A stretch of DNA of 64,000 nucleotides from Halorubrum rubrum (GTDB lineage: Archaea > Halobacteriota > Halobacteria > Halobacteriales > Haloferacaceae): the NCBI RefSeq assembly GCF_024494685.1, contig NZ_JANHDM010000005.1, positions 124,001 to 188,000 of the forward strand. The letters run 5' to 3'. Positions 26,781 through 35,787 of the stretch are shown here, one piece after another; positions within the stretch are counted from its first letter, which is position 1, and every line of letters begins with the position of its first letter. The notes beneath the pieces were generated by a model. The model did no database searches. It was not told the DNA's origin and saw only the letters and a program-made list of their open reading frames with translations. Both the position numbers and the translations under genes were made by a program.

Positions 26781-27383
26781 TCAGCGGCCGGTGTCGTACT
26801 TGTAGGTCGCCGTCTCCGGGTCGATCCCGAAGTCCTCGGCGGATTCGGTGGGCTCCTCCGGCCCTCCCTCGTCGTCGCCGTCGGATCCGTCGGCGTCGGC
26901 GTTCTTGAACGCCTCGCGGAGCCGGTCGGGCATCTCGAAGTCGTCGACGCCGACGCGGAGGCCGACCACACTGCCGCCGAGGAACTCGCGTTTCTCCTCG
27001 AGCCGGTCGGAGAGCGCCGCCGGGAGGTCGTCGGTGTCGACCGCCTCGAAGCCGAACTGCGTCAGGTAGTCGGGCTGGTCGGTGAGGACGTACACCGTCT
27101 CGAACCCCTCTGCGGCCGCGGTGTCGACGAGCCGCTCCACGACGTGCGCCCCGACGCCCCGTCCCCGCCACTCCGGGAGGACGCCGATCCCGGTGAGCTC
27201 GATCCGTTCCACGTCGTCCCCCCGGTGGAGCCGGAGCCGACCGAAGCCGGCCCGGTCGCCGGTCTCCTCGTCGACCGCGATCACGTAGTCCCGTGACCGG
27301 AAGGCGACGTCGTCGAGCCCAAGTCGCTCGATCGCGTCCAGTAACCACGCCTCGTCACGGTTCTTGGCGTCGCGGACGTACAT
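26781..27383 (-). CDS. GNAT N-acetyltransferase
   Basis: The 200-residue protein has a GNAT fold in residues about 1-150: the acetyl-CoA pyrophosphate loop is GVLPEWRGRGVGAHVVERL, followed by TVYVLTDQPDYLTQFGFEAV as the fourth motif. The C-terminal 45 residues are an acidic tail ending TYKYDTGR. Resemblance of DQPDYLTQFGF to ArgA-like acetyltransferases is noted but does not fix the substrate. Likely transcribed alone or with cdd. Confidence 0.88.
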   Translation of the reverse strand: MYVRDAKNRDEAWLLDAIERLGLDDVAFRSRDYVIAVDEETGDRAGFGRLRLHRGDDVERIELTGIGVLPEWRGRGVGAHVVERLVDTAAAEGFETVYVLTDQPDYLTQFGFEAVDTDDLPAALSDRLEEKREFLGGSVVGLRVGVDDFEMPDRLREAFKNADADGSDGDDEGGPEEPTESAEDFGIDPETATYKYDTGR

Positions 27384-27431
27384 ACGCCGACCTACGAGGC
27401 CGAGGATAAAAACGGTTCGCCGACCCCGGCC

Positions 27432-28166
27432 TCACTGCCGTACGGAGCGCTCGTCGAGCGCGACCGGGATCGATCGGGAGGCGACGTCGCCGGCGAACGC
27501 CTCCCCGTCAGCCTCCAGGTCGTCGAAGGTGTCGTAGTGGATCGGCACGACGAGGTCGGGAGCCATGCGTTCGGCCATATCGGCGGCGGCGTGGCGGTCG
27601 GAGACGATCCCGCCGCCGCCGATGTTCGCGAGGAGGACGCCCACGTCGAGTTCGGCGAGCCCGTCGAGCGCGTCGCCGTCGCCGGGCCAGAGCACGGTCC
27701 GGTCCCCGACGGAGAACAGGAAGCCGCAGCCGAACCCCTCCGGGTGCGGGACCGTCCCGTCGTCGTTCGCGCAGGGGCCGTCCGGCTCGTTGTGCGCGGC
27801 CACCGTCCAGACGGGGACCGTCCCGTCGGCGGTCTCGACGTCGACGCGGGTCTCGTCGTCGACGCGGACCACGTCGTAGTCGGCGGCGAGCGCCTCGACC
27901 GACTCCACGTCGCGGCCGATCCGGTCGGGCTCGACGCCCTCGTAGATCACGAGCGTCGCGTCCGCGTCGGCGACCGAGCGGATCCCTGCGGGGTCGTAGT
28001 GGTGATCGTGGGTGACGACGACGACGTCGCCGTCGCGGGCCCAGTAGTCGTCGAGGACGCCGTATCGACCGGGATCCGTGTACACCACCGGCCCCCCGTC
28101 GGCGGAGACGCGGGCGGTCGCGTAGCCGAGCCACTCGACGGCGAGGTCGTCGTACCTGACGGTCAT
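27432..28166 (-). CDS. UlaG-type metallo-beta-lactamase-fold hydrolase
   Basis: The 244-residue MBL-fold protein has VEWLGYATARV at the start, the metal motif THDHHYDPAG (H-x-H-x-D), then GDGDALDGL and VPIHYDTFDDL with the late His ligand. This arrangement resembles UlaG-like hydrolases of uncertain substrate. The ATG at 28166 opens the conserved strand; an upstream in-frame start adds a basic leader. It is 35 bp after the stop-side neighbour on the same strand. Confidence 0.87.
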   Translation of the reverse strand: MTVRYDDLAVEWLGYATARVSADGGPVVYTDPGRYGVLDDYWARDGDVVVVTHDHHYDPAGIRSVADADATLVIYEGVEPDRIGRDVESVEALAADYDVVRVDDETRVDVETADGTVPVWTVAAHNEPDGPCANDDGTVPHPEGFGCGFLFSVGDRTVLWPGDGDALDGLAELDVGVLLANIGGGGIVSDRHAAADMAERMAPDLVVPIHYDTFDDLEADGEAFAGDVASRSIPVALDERSVRQ

Positions 28167-28201
28167 GTCGCGTGATCCGTTCGGTTTCCCCTTGAGCGTG
28201 G

Positions 28202-29059
28202 CTATCCGTCCACGTCCGAGTCCCGGACGACGACGAGGTCCCACGCGTCGTCGACGTCGACCCCCGAACCGAGGACGTGCTCCGGGACGAGCGGCATCGG
28301 GACCGGGACGAACCCGGCGGCGCGCATCGCCGCGAAGCCGCTCGCGGTCTCGACGACCGTCCCGTCGTCGCCACGACGCACGCGGAACCGCTTGTCCGTC
28401 GGGTCGCGTCGGTAGACGTACGGGAACGCCCCGGCGGATGGCGTTCGGAGGCCGTCGACGCCGCCGAGGACCGCCACCACCCGATCGTCGACCTCACAGA
28501 CCAACCGCGGGGTCGTGGGGCGGCCGTCCGGTCCGGTCGCGGCCGCGTCGACGCCGTCGGCGGACGGAACCGGACCCGCCGGCGTGTCCGTCTCGCGCCA
28601 GCGGAAGGTCGGATCGGCGTCCGTTCCTCGCGAGACGCCGGCGAGATCGTCGACGCGGACGCAGGCGTAGCCGCCGGCGTTTCCGGGGTGTGACGCGGTG
28701 TCGACCGGGACCCGGTCGGGGCCCTCGTGGAACGTCCGGCGGCCGTTCGCCTCGTCGACGAGGAGCGGCGGGTCCGTGAGGAGCGACCGAACCGCGGACG
28801 CGACGCCGTCGTCCGCGACGACGAACAGGGCGCGACGGTCGCGTTCGAGCGCGTGTCCGATCCGGGAGACGACCGTCGTCGGCGTCGCGTCCGCCTCGGT
28901 GAGGGGCTCGATCCCGAGCGCCTTCCCGTCCCGCGCGGCGACCGCCGGCGGCTCCGCTCGGGTCTCCGGACGGGTCACGTCGTACCCGCGCGCCGCGAGC
29001 CGGCTCGTCGCCGCCTCCGCGAGTCGCCGTCGCGCAGCGTCGCCGAGAGGGTCGGGCAT
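28202..29059 (-). CDS. Uncharacterised haloarchaeal protein
   Basis: A 285-residue acidic protein with no hydrophobic segment and no motif I recognise. The middle has HPGNAGGYACVRVDDLAG and VCEVDDRVVAVLGGVDGL. A linker-like Pro/Thr/Gly stretch separates the halves, and the C-terminal part reads YRRDPTDKRFRVRRGDDGTV. It lies between the MBL-fold gene and DNA ligase on the same strand, 49 bp downstream of the ligase stop, so it may be co-transcribed with ligase. Codon pattern and length support a real gene. Confidence 0.75.
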   Translation of the reverse strand: MPDPLGDAARRRLAEAATSRLAARGYDVTRPETRAEPPAVAARDGKALGIEPLTEADATPTTVVSRIGHALERDRRALFVVADDGVASAVRSLLTDPPLLVDEANGRRTFHEGPDRVPVDTASHPGNAGGYACVRVDDLAGVSRGTDADPTFRWRETDTPAGPVPSADGVDAAATGPDGRPTTPRLVCEVDDRVVAVLGGVDGLRTPSAGAFPYVYRRDPTDKRFRVRRGDDGTVVETASGFAAMRAAGFVPVPMPLVPEHVLGSGVDVDDAWDLVVVRDSDVDG

Positions 29060-29108
29060 GGAGACCGGTACGGGGCCGAGCGGGAAGCGACTTTCGCGCG
29101 TGTCACGC

Positions 29109-31004
29109 TCAACGCGAGTCGAGGGACGCGTCGTCGGCCGGGCCGGCTCCGTTCTCGGCGAGCCTCGCGACCCGTTCGAGGGCGTCGACGTCCTCGGCCG
29201 ACTTGTCCTCGCGGACGCCGACGAACCGGGGGAACCGGAGGGCGTACCCGGAGCCGTACGTCGGGGACGTCTGGATCTCCTCGTAGCCGACCTCGAGGAC
29301 GACCTCGGGCCGGATACGGAGCTCCGTCCCCGACTCGGCGACGACGTGCGGCTCCAGTCGCTCCGTGAGGTCCGCGAGCTCCTCGTCGGTCAGCCCGGTC
29401 GCGACCTTCCCGATCGGCTCGTAGCCGTCGCCGTCGCGGACCGCGAGCAGGAACGTCCCGAACAGCTCCGCGCGGCGACCTTCCCCCCACTCCGCGCCGA
29501 CGACGACCGCGTCGAGCGTCTCGACGTCAGGCTTCCGTTTCAGCCAGTCGCGACCGCGGTCGCCGGGCGTGTACGCCGACGTCGGGTCTTTCAACATGAC
29601 GCCCTCGTGGCCCTCCTCGAGGGCCGCCGACTCGATCCTCTCGACCGCCTCCACGTCGTCGACGACTCGAAGGTCAGCCGCCGCCTCCGGGAGGACGTCG
29701 ACGAGCCGGTCGTGGCGGGCGCGGAGGGGCTCCCGGAGGAGGTCGTCGGGGGCGCCGTCGCCGTCCTCCCCTCCTCCGTCGCTGTCACCGCCCGCGAGCA
29801 GGCAGTCGAACGCGTGGATCCGACAGGTCACCGCCTCGCGCATCCGGTCCACGTCGTGTTTCCGTCGGAAGCGTCGGAGTACCTCCTGAAACGGGAGCGG
29901 CGAGCCGTCGTCGTCGACGGCGACGATCTCCCCGTCGAGGACGACCGGGACGTCCACGCGGTCCGCCACGAACTCGACGATCTCCGGGAGCGCGTCGGTC
30001 ACGTCGTCCATGTTCCGGGAGTAGAGCCGCGGTCCGAACCCGTCGGGACCCGGCGCGTAGTGGACCTGGACGCGCGCGCCGTCGAACTTCGCCTCGACGG
30101 CGACCTCCCCGAACGACTCGACCGCGTCGGCGGCGCTCCCCGCCTGCGCCAGCATCGCCTGGACCGGCCTGCCGATCCGGATCCGCTCGGCGTCCAGTCC
30201 CTCCATTCCCTCCTCGCGGGCGAGGCGCGCGACCCGGCCGTAATCGTTCGTCACCTGGAGGGCGCGCTCGACGGCCGCGTACGCCCCATCGCTCGCGCGG
30301 TTCGCGTCCCCGTTCTCGTCGCTCTCGTCGTCGACCGCCGCCTCCTCGCTGCCGTCGCTCTCGTCGTCGACCGCCGCCTCCTCGCTGCCGTCGCTCTCGT
30401 CGTCGACCGCCGCCTCCTCGCTGCCGTCGCTCTCGTCGTCGACCGCCGCGAGGAACGCCTCGGCGACCGCGTCCCGGACGGTTCCCTCGCCGACGCCGAT
30501 CCGCATCTCGCCGAGCACCAGCCGCGCGAGCGTCCTCGCCTCCGCCGGGTCACACCGGTTGAACAGCCCGAACAGCGCGTCGACCTTCCGGGACTCGCTC
30601 CCCTCGCCCGCCGCGGCCGCGAGCTCCCGGAGCGTGTCGTCCACCTCGGCTATCGAGAGGGGGTCGCTCCCGTCGCCGAACGCCGAGAGCCCTCGCTGGC
30701 CGCCGAAGTCGAAGTCGGCGGCGACCGCGCCGATCTCCCCGCGCTCGGCGAGCCGCGCCTCCACGTCGTCGGCGGTGACGTTCGGACCGGCGGCGCGGGC
30801 GATCGCCTCCCGGCACGACGCGGGGCCGACGTCGAGGGTCCGGTCGTCGTGTGCGGGGTACGTCCGGCCGAGCAGGAAGCGGGTCGCCGTCTCGAGGTCG
30901 TCGCCGGCGGCGACGAGCAGGTCCGCGACGATCGCCGTCGTCTCGAGGTCGGCCGGCTCGGCCTCCAGTCGCTCCACCCGCTCGGCGAACGCGGCGAACT
31001 CCAT
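29109..31004 (-). CDS. ligA: ATP-dependent DNA ligase with in-frame repeat expansion
   Basis: 631 residues, slightly long for the archaeal family. The N-terminal DNA-binding domain (about 1-270) contains an acidic insertion at about 186-228 made of VDDESDGSEEAA repeats. Motif I is EAKFDGARVQVHY with the nucleotidyl-accepting Lys306. Downstream motifs include RLYSRNMDDVTDALPE, VLDGEIVAVD, EGVMLKDPTSAY and DWLKRKPDVETLDAVVVGAE, and an OB-fold with KVATGLTDEELADL follows. It seals nicks in replication and repair. The repeat sits in the non-catalytic domain and keeps frame. Confidence 0.96.
   Translation of the reverse strand: MEFAAFAERVERLEAEPADLETTAIVADLLVAAGDDLETATRFLLGRTYPAHDDRTLDVGPASCREAIARAAGPNVTADDVEARLAERGEIGAVAADFDFGGQRGLSAFGDGSDPLSIAEVDDTLRELAAAAGEGSESRKVDALFGLFNRCDPAEARTLARLVLGEMRIGVGEGTVRDAVAEAFLAAVDDESDGSEEAAVDDESDGSEEAAVDDESDGSEEAAVDDESDENGDANRASDGAYAAVERALQVTNDYGRVARLAREEGMEGLDAERIRIGRPVQAMLAQAGSAADAVESFGEVAVEAKFDGARVQVHYAPGPDGFGPRLYSRNMDDVTDALPEIVEFVADRVDVPVVLDGEIVAVDDDGSPLPFQEVLRRFRRKHDVDRMREAVTCRIHAFDCLLAGGDSDGGGEDGDGAPDDLLREPLRARHDRLVDVLPEAAADLRVVDDVEAVERIESAALEEGHEGVMLKDPTSAYTPGDRGRDWLKRKPDVETLDAVVVGAEWGEGRRAELFGTFLLAVRDGDGYEPIGKVATGLTDEELADLTERLEPHVVAESGTELRIRPEVVLEVGYEEIQTSPTYGSGYALRFPRFVGVREDKSAEDVDALERVARLAENGAGPADDASLDSR
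30319..30449. repeat. 36-bp in-frame tandem repeat inside the DNA ligase gene
   Basis: Three full units (30319-30354, 30355-30390, 30391-30426) and a 23-bp partial copy (30427-30449). Each unit is 12 codons, encoding VDDESDGSEEAA on the minus strand. The copies look identical, implying recent slippage. Confidence 0.92.
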
Positions 31005-31110
31005 GTCCCGACTCGGCGATCGCCGGGCAAAAACGCGCCGATACGGGACGGAGAGCGTGCGGTCCGGGTCCGGATCGCTTCCGATCCCGGATCGATCCGG
31101 GTCGGGGCTC

Positions 31111-31120
31111 TTTTATAACC
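31111..31120 (+). promoter_or_regulatory. TATA box of the glutamate-cysteine-ligase-like gene
   Basis: TTTTATAACC, 21-30 nt before the ATG at 31141, is a clear TATA element for a leaderless transcript. Confidence 0.65.
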
Positions 31121-31140
31121 GGGGTCCCTCGGGCCATCGC

Positions 31141-32682
31141 ATGAGCACCGAGTCGGCCCTCGCCGACGGCGTCCGGGAGGCGCTCGCCGTCGACGCGGAG
31201 GAGTTCGCCGCGCGCGCCGAGGAGGAGGCGGAGGTCGTCAAACAGGGGCTACGTGACGGAGCGTTCGACAACCACCAGTCGATCGTCGGCTTCGAGTACG
31301 AGTTCTACGCGGTCGCCGACGGCCGCTGGAGCGAGGAGTCCCGCGCGGGCGAGTACGCCCTGATGCGCGTGCCCCGTAGACTCCTGGAACTGATGGGATT
31401 CGAGAAGGAACTCGGACTCCACAACGCGGAGATGTCGACGAGCCCGCAACCCCTCTCCGACCACGGCCTTCGCGCGCAGCTCGCGGAGGTCCGCGCCCGG
31501 CTGGAGGCCGCGGAGAACACCGCCGGGGTCGAGGGGATGCGGCTCGTCTCGGACGGCGTCTGGACGATCCCGCCGGCGGGCGAGACGGCCCGCGGCTATC
31601 TCACCGACAGCGTCGACCTCGACGGCGTGACCGTCGCCGCGAACATGAGCGACGCCGTCCGCTACCACGCGATGGCGAACGCCGGCGACGACGCCGGGGT
31701 CACGCTGGAGGCACCGGGCGTCACGCTGGAGGCCGACACGGTGATGCCGGAGAGCCTCATCACCTCGATCCAGCCGCACTACCAGGTCGCACAGGCCGAC
31801 ACGCTGCCGGTCCACTTCCGGTACGCGCTCCGGATCGCGGGACCGCTTTTAGCGCTCGGCGTGAACTCGCCGCTGCTCCCGCCGGACCTCTACGACGACG
31901 ACTGGGACGCGGAGCGGGTCCTCGAGGAGGGCGCGACGGAGAACCGGGTCCACGTGTTCGAGTCCGTGCTCAACGCCCGGACCGACGCGGAGAAGGTGCG
32001 ATTCCCCCGCGACGTGTCCGACGTCGAGACCGCCGTCGACCGGATCGCGGGCGACGAGACGCTGGTCCCCATGCCCGAACCGACCGGCATCGACCGGTTC
32101 GACGACGACTTCGCCACGTTCCGGACGAAACACGGCACCTACTGGCGGTGGGTCCGTCCGGTGTTCGAGGGAGCGAGCCGCTCGAGCGCGAACGCCCGGA
32201 TCGAGTTCCGTCCGGTGCCCGCACAGCCCACCGTCCGGGACTCGATCGCGTTCCAGGCCGCGTTCGCGGGGCTGATGGGCGCGCTGCCGCGGCGTGAACA
32301 CCCCGTCATCGGGCTCGGGTGGGAGACGGCGCGGGACAACTTCTACGCCGCGGTCGCCGACGGTCTCGACGCCGACATGGAGTGGATCGGCTACGACGGC
32401 GAGCACACGACGGACGCCGAAACGATGTACGACGATCTCCTCGACCACGCGGCCGCCGGCCTCCGGACTGCCGGCTGTTCGGAGGCGGAGGCGGAGTCGT
32501 GGCTCGCCCCCCTCAGGTATCGAGTCGATCACGGCGTCACCCCGGCCGACTGGAAGCGCGCCGGCGTCCGGGAGCGGCTCGAGAGTGGCGCGTCGTTCGC
32601 CGACGCGGTCCACGACACCCAGCGAGCGTACATCGACCGCCAGACCGAGACCCTCATCGACGGTGGGTTCTCCGAGTGGTGA
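31141..32682 (+). CDS. Glutamate-cysteine-ligase-like (GCS2 fold) protein
   Basis: A 513-residue acidic soluble protein. FEYEFYAVADGRW near residue 50 and GLHNAEMSTSPQPLSDHGL near residue 95 resemble the substrate/metal strands of GCS2-type carboxylate-amine ligases. SSANARIEFRPVPAQPT later resembles the conserved R-x-E-x-R-P region. Haloarchaea make gamma-glutamylcysteine as their main thiol, but this protein is longer than the known GshA, so it may use a different amine. The function call is from motif resemblance only. Confidence 0.6.
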   Translation: MSTESALADGVREALAVDAEEFAARAEEEAEVVKQGLRDGAFDNHQSIVGFEYEFYAVADGRWSEESRAGEYALMRVPRRLLELMGFEKELGLHNAEMSTSPQPLSDHGLRAQLAEVRARLEAAENTAGVEGMRLVSDGVWTIPPAGETARGYLTDSVDLDGVTVAANMSDAVRYHAMANAGDDAGVTLEAPGVTLEADTVMPESLITSIQPHYQVAQADTLPVHFRYALRIAGPLLALGVNSPLLPPDLYDDDWDAERVLEEGATENRVHVFESVLNARTDAEKVRFPRDVSDVETAVDRIAGDETLVPMPEPTGIDRFDDDFATFRTKHGTYWRWVRPVFEGASRSSANARIEFRPVPAQPTVRDSIAFQAAFAGLMGALPRREHPVIGLGWETARDNFYAAVADGLDADMEWIGYDGEHTTDAETMYDDLLDHAAAGLRTAGCSEAEAESWLAPLRYRVDHGVTPADWKRAGVRERLESGASFADAVHDTQRAYIDRQTETLIDGGFSEW

Positions 32683-32773
32683 CCGGACGCGGGCGGGCTC
32701 GAGGACGCGGTTGGCGGCGACGCGGCCGCGCGGTCGACCTTTTTTAAGTGTTGACGACTGAGGATACGAACAC

Positions 32774-34498
32774 ATGCCGTGGCAGTCGACCCCGTACGTT
32801 CTCCTGCTCTTTCTGTCGGCACTCGTGACGTCGTTGTGGGCGGGGTACGCGATCGCCACGGTTCCCGCGGAGCGACGGGACTACACGGTCGCCGCGTTCG
32901 TCGTTCTCTGTCTCTCGGTGACGGTGTGGGCCGCGACGTACGCGATCCAGGTCGCGAGCACCACGCTCGAAGCGAAGCTGCTCGCCTACCGGCTGTTACA
33001 CGTCGGTGGGGGCGCGACGCCGTTCGCGTGGCTGGCGTTCGCGTTGGCGTACACCGGTCGGGACGACTGGCTCACGCCGCCCGTCGTCGCGACGCTGGCG
33101 ACGATCCCCGCCGCGCTGCTCGCGTTGCTGGTCACGAACCCGTACTCGCTGGTCCTGATCGACGCCCGGCTCGTCTCGACGGGATCGCTGGCGCGGCTGG
33201 AGACGACGCTCGGCCCGGCGTACCACCTCCATCTCGCGGTCTCCTACGTCGCCGTCGTCGCCGGGGCGTCGCTCATCGTGTCGCACGCGCTCCGCTCCGG
33301 TGGACTGATCAGACGGCAGGCGGTGCTGCTCATCGGCGGGGCGCTGATCCCGCTCGCGTTGAACGTGTTCGAGATCCTCTCGCTGCCGCCGTTCGGGACG
33401 GCCGCCGTGAACCTGACTCCCGTCTCGCTGTCGCTCTCGACGGCGTGTTTCGGGGTGGCCGTATTCCGCTACCGGCTCTTCGATCTGACGCCCATCGCGT
33501 CGCGGGTCGTCCTCGCGGAGATGGACGACGGCGTGGTCGTCCTCGACGCCGACGGGACGATAGTCGACGTCAACCCGGCGGCGGAGACCGTCGTCGGCGA
33601 CCGAGAGGCGGCGGTCGGCGCGCCGATCTCGACGCGGCTCCCGGAGTACGACCGGCTCGAGACCGCCGCGGACGACGCCGTCCTCGTGACCCGCGAGGGT
33701 CCGGGCGGGGAGCGGTTCCTCCGGTTGAGCCGGTCGCCGCTGGAGCGGGGCGGCGAGACGTACGGCCGGGTCGTCCTGATCGGCGACGTGACCACGATCG
33801 AGGAGCAGCGGCGAGCCCTCGAGGAGCGGAACGAGCGGCTGGACGCCTTCGCGGGGATCGTCTCACACGACCTCCGGAACCCGCTTTCGGTCATCTCCGG
33901 GTACGCGGAGCTCGCGAGCGAGACGGGCGAACGGGAGCACTTCGAGCGGATCCACGACACCGTCGACCGCATGAACGAGTTCCTCGAGGACCTGTTACGG
34001 CTCTCGAGACGGGGCGAGACCGTGACCGAGTTCGAGCCGGTCCCGCTACGGACGCTCCTCGAGTCGGTCGAAGCCGACGTCGCGGACGACGACCTCGCGG
34101 TGGCCGTCGAGGACGCGGTCGCCGACGCGGTCGTGCTCGCCGACCGCGCCCGGCTTCGACAGGTCCTCGACAACCTCCTCCGGAACGCCCGCGACCACGC
34201 CAGCGGGCCGGTGACCGTGACCGTCGGCGGGCTGCCGGACGGGTTCTTTCTCGCCGACGACGGCCCCGGAATCCCCGAGGACGAGCGCGAGAGCGTCTTC
34301 GACGCCGGGTTCACGACGCGCGAGTCGGGGACGGGATTCGGGTTGACGATCGTCCGCGACGTCGTCGAGGCCCACGGCTGGTCGATCGAGGCGACGGAGA
34401 GCGAGGACGGCGGCGCGCGGTTCGAGATCACCGGCGTCGAGTTCGCCGAATCCGGAGAACGCGACGAAGCGCCCGAGGCGGCTCCCGAACCGTCCTGA
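32774..34498 (+). CDS. Membrane sensor histidine kinase (7TM-PAS-HisKA-HATPase)
   Basis: 574 residues. Seven hydrophobic segments fill residues about 5-225, matching the 7TM sensor domain common in haloarchaeal kinases. A PAS domain follows (MDDGVVVLDADGTIVDVNPA, about 250-350). The H-box is GIVSHDLRNPLSVISGY with the phospho-accepting His at 365. The ATPase part has VLDNLLRNARDHA (N box), FFLADDGPGIP (G1) and GTGFGLTIVRDVVEAHG (G2). No response regulator is adjacent, so it is an orphan kinase here. TTTTTTAAGTG about 28 nt upstream is the probable TATA box. Confidence 0.93.
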   Translation: MPWQSTPYVLLLFLSALVTSLWAGYAIATVPAERRDYTVAAFVVLCLSVTVWAATYAIQVASTTLEAKLLAYRLLHVGGGATPFAWLAFALAYTGRDDWLTPPVVATLATIPAALLALLVTNPYSLVLIDARLVSTGSLARLETTLGPAYHLHLAVSYVAVVAGASLIVSHALRSGGLIRRQAVLLIGGALIPLALNVFEILSLPPFGTAAVNLTPVSLSLSTACFGVAVFRYRLFDLTPIASRVVLAEMDDGVVVLDADGTIVDVNPAAETVVGDREAAVGAPISTRLPEYDRLETAADDAVLVTREGPGGERFLRLSRSPLERGGETYGRVVLIGDVTTIEEQRRALEERNERLDAFAGIVSHDLRNPLSVISGYAELASETGEREHFERIHDTVDRMNEFLEDLLRLSRRGETVTEFEPVPLRTLLESVEADVADDDLAVAVEDAVADAVVLADRARLRQVLDNLLRNARDHASGPVTVTVGGLPDGFFLADDGPGIPEDERESVFDAGFTTRESGTGFGLTIVRDVVEAHGWSIEATESEDGGARFEITGVEFAESGERDEAPEAAPEPS

Positions 34499-34532
34499 CC
34501 GTCGGTTCGGACGGGCGAGAGCGGTCGCCCCG

Positions 34533-35702
34533 CTATCCGCGGAACGTCAGTCCGTCGCGAAGCTCCCGCGCCCGCGACAACAGCGCGTCGCGGGCGGTCG
34601 ACTCGGGATCCGCCGTCCCGTCGGTCAGCGTCAGGTGACCCATCTTCCGGAGCGGACGCGCCTCGTCCTTGCCGTACCAGTGGAGGTCGGCGTCGGGCGC
34701 GTCGAGGACCGCCTCGACGCCGCGGAGGGTCGCCGGCCGGCTCCCCTCGGTGTCCCCGAGGACGTTCGCGGCCACCGCGGGTGCGACGAGGTCGGTCGGG
34801 CCGAGCGGCCAGCCGAGGACGGCGCGAACGTGGTTCTCGAACTGCGAGGTCCGCGTCCCCTCGATCGTCCAGTGGCCGGAGTTGTGCGGGCGCGGCGCGA
34901 TCTCGTTGACGAGCACGTCGCCCGCGCGGGTCTCGAACAGCTCGATCCCGTAGACGCCGCGGCCGTCGAGGAACTCGAGGACGTCCTCGGCGACCGCCTC
35001 GGCGCGGGCGATAACGTCGTCGTCCGCGCGGGCGGGGGCGACGCTCTCGCGGAGGATCTCCTCCCGGTGGACCGTCTCCGTCACGGGATACGTCCGGGTC
35101 ACGCCGTCGGCTCCCTTCAGTCCCATCACGGCGATCTCGCGCTCGAAGTCGACGAACCGCTCGGCCATCGCGTCGCCGCCGACCGCCGCGAGCGCGTCGG
35201 CCGCCTCCTCGGGCTCGCGGACCGGGACGTTCCCGCGGCCGTCGTAGCCGCCGCGACGGGCCTTGAGCATGACGCCGTCGAACTCCTCGACGACGCGCTC
35301 GAGCCCCTCGGCGGTCGCGACCGCGGCGAACTCCGGCACGGGGATCCCGGCGTCCGCGAGCGCCTCCGTCTGGACCAGCTTGTCCTGGATCGTCTCGAGG
35401 GTCTCCGGATCCGGCTGGACGGGCACGTCGTGTTCCGCGCCCGCCGCCGCCAGCACGTCGGGGTCGGCGAGTTCGATCTCGAAGGTGAGCGCGTCGACGC
35501 GCGCGGCGAGTTCGCGGATCCCGTCGGAGTCGTCGAAGTCGGCGACGATCTGGTCGCGGGCGACGCCCGAGGCGGGACACTCCGGCGTGGGGTCCAAGAC
35601 GACCACGTCGACGCCGAGCGGCGAGGCCGCCTCCGCGAGCATCCGTCCGAGCTGTCCGCCGCCGACGACGCCCAGGGTCGGGCCGGGCAGGGTGATCGAC
35701 AT
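34533..35702 (-). CDS. purK: 5-(carboxyamino)imidazole ribonucleotide synthase
   Basis: The 389-residue ATP-grasp enzyme starts LGVVGGGQLGRMLAEAASPLG, the PurK N-terminal signature. IQDKLVQTEALADAGIPVPEF, LKARRGGYDGRGNVPV, GIELFETRAGDVLVNEIAPRPHNSGHW (metal-binding Glu/Asn) and GHLTLTD follow. It carboxylates AIR with ATP and bicarbonate in purine synthesis. Its usual partner purE is not in the 5' gap and is not adjacent on the other side. The AT-rich GAATAAATATTC at 35727-35738 lies 25-36 nt upstream of the ATG. Confidence 0.96.
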   Translation of the reverse strand: MSITLPGPTLGVVGGGQLGRMLAEAASPLGVDVVVLDPTPECPASGVARDQIVADFDDSDGIRELAARVDALTFEIELADPDVLAAAGAEHDVPVQPDPETLETIQDKLVQTEALADAGIPVPEFAAVATAEGLERVVEEFDGVMLKARRGGYDGRGNVPVREPEEAADALAAVGGDAMAERFVDFEREIAVMGLKGADGVTRTYPVTETVHREEILRESVAPARADDDVIARAEAVAEDVLEFLDGRGVYGIELFETRAGDVLVNEIAPRPHNSGHWTIEGTRTSQFENHVRAVLGWPLGPTDLVAPAVAANVLGDTEGSRPATLRGVEAVLDAPDADLHWYGKDEARPLRKMGHLTLTDGTADPESTARDALLSRARELRDGLTFRG

Positions 35703-35726
35703 CTACCCGGAATATCGCACGTCGAC

Positions 35727-35738
35727 GAATAAATATTC
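35727..35738 (-). promoter_or_regulatory. TATA box of purK
   Basis: GAATAAATATTC is nearly palindromic and is the only strongly AT-rich segment in the 85-bp gap. It lies 25-36 nt from the purK start codon on the minus strand. Confidence 0.6.
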
Positions 35739-35787
35739 CTGAATCCGCCGATCGATGCCCACGTTCGTGGATCCTACTCGGCGACCG

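Noticed and set aside
28698-31118. A long plus-strand frame opposite DNA ligase
   Set aside because: The minus strand encodes all ligase motifs; the plus frame is a shadow.
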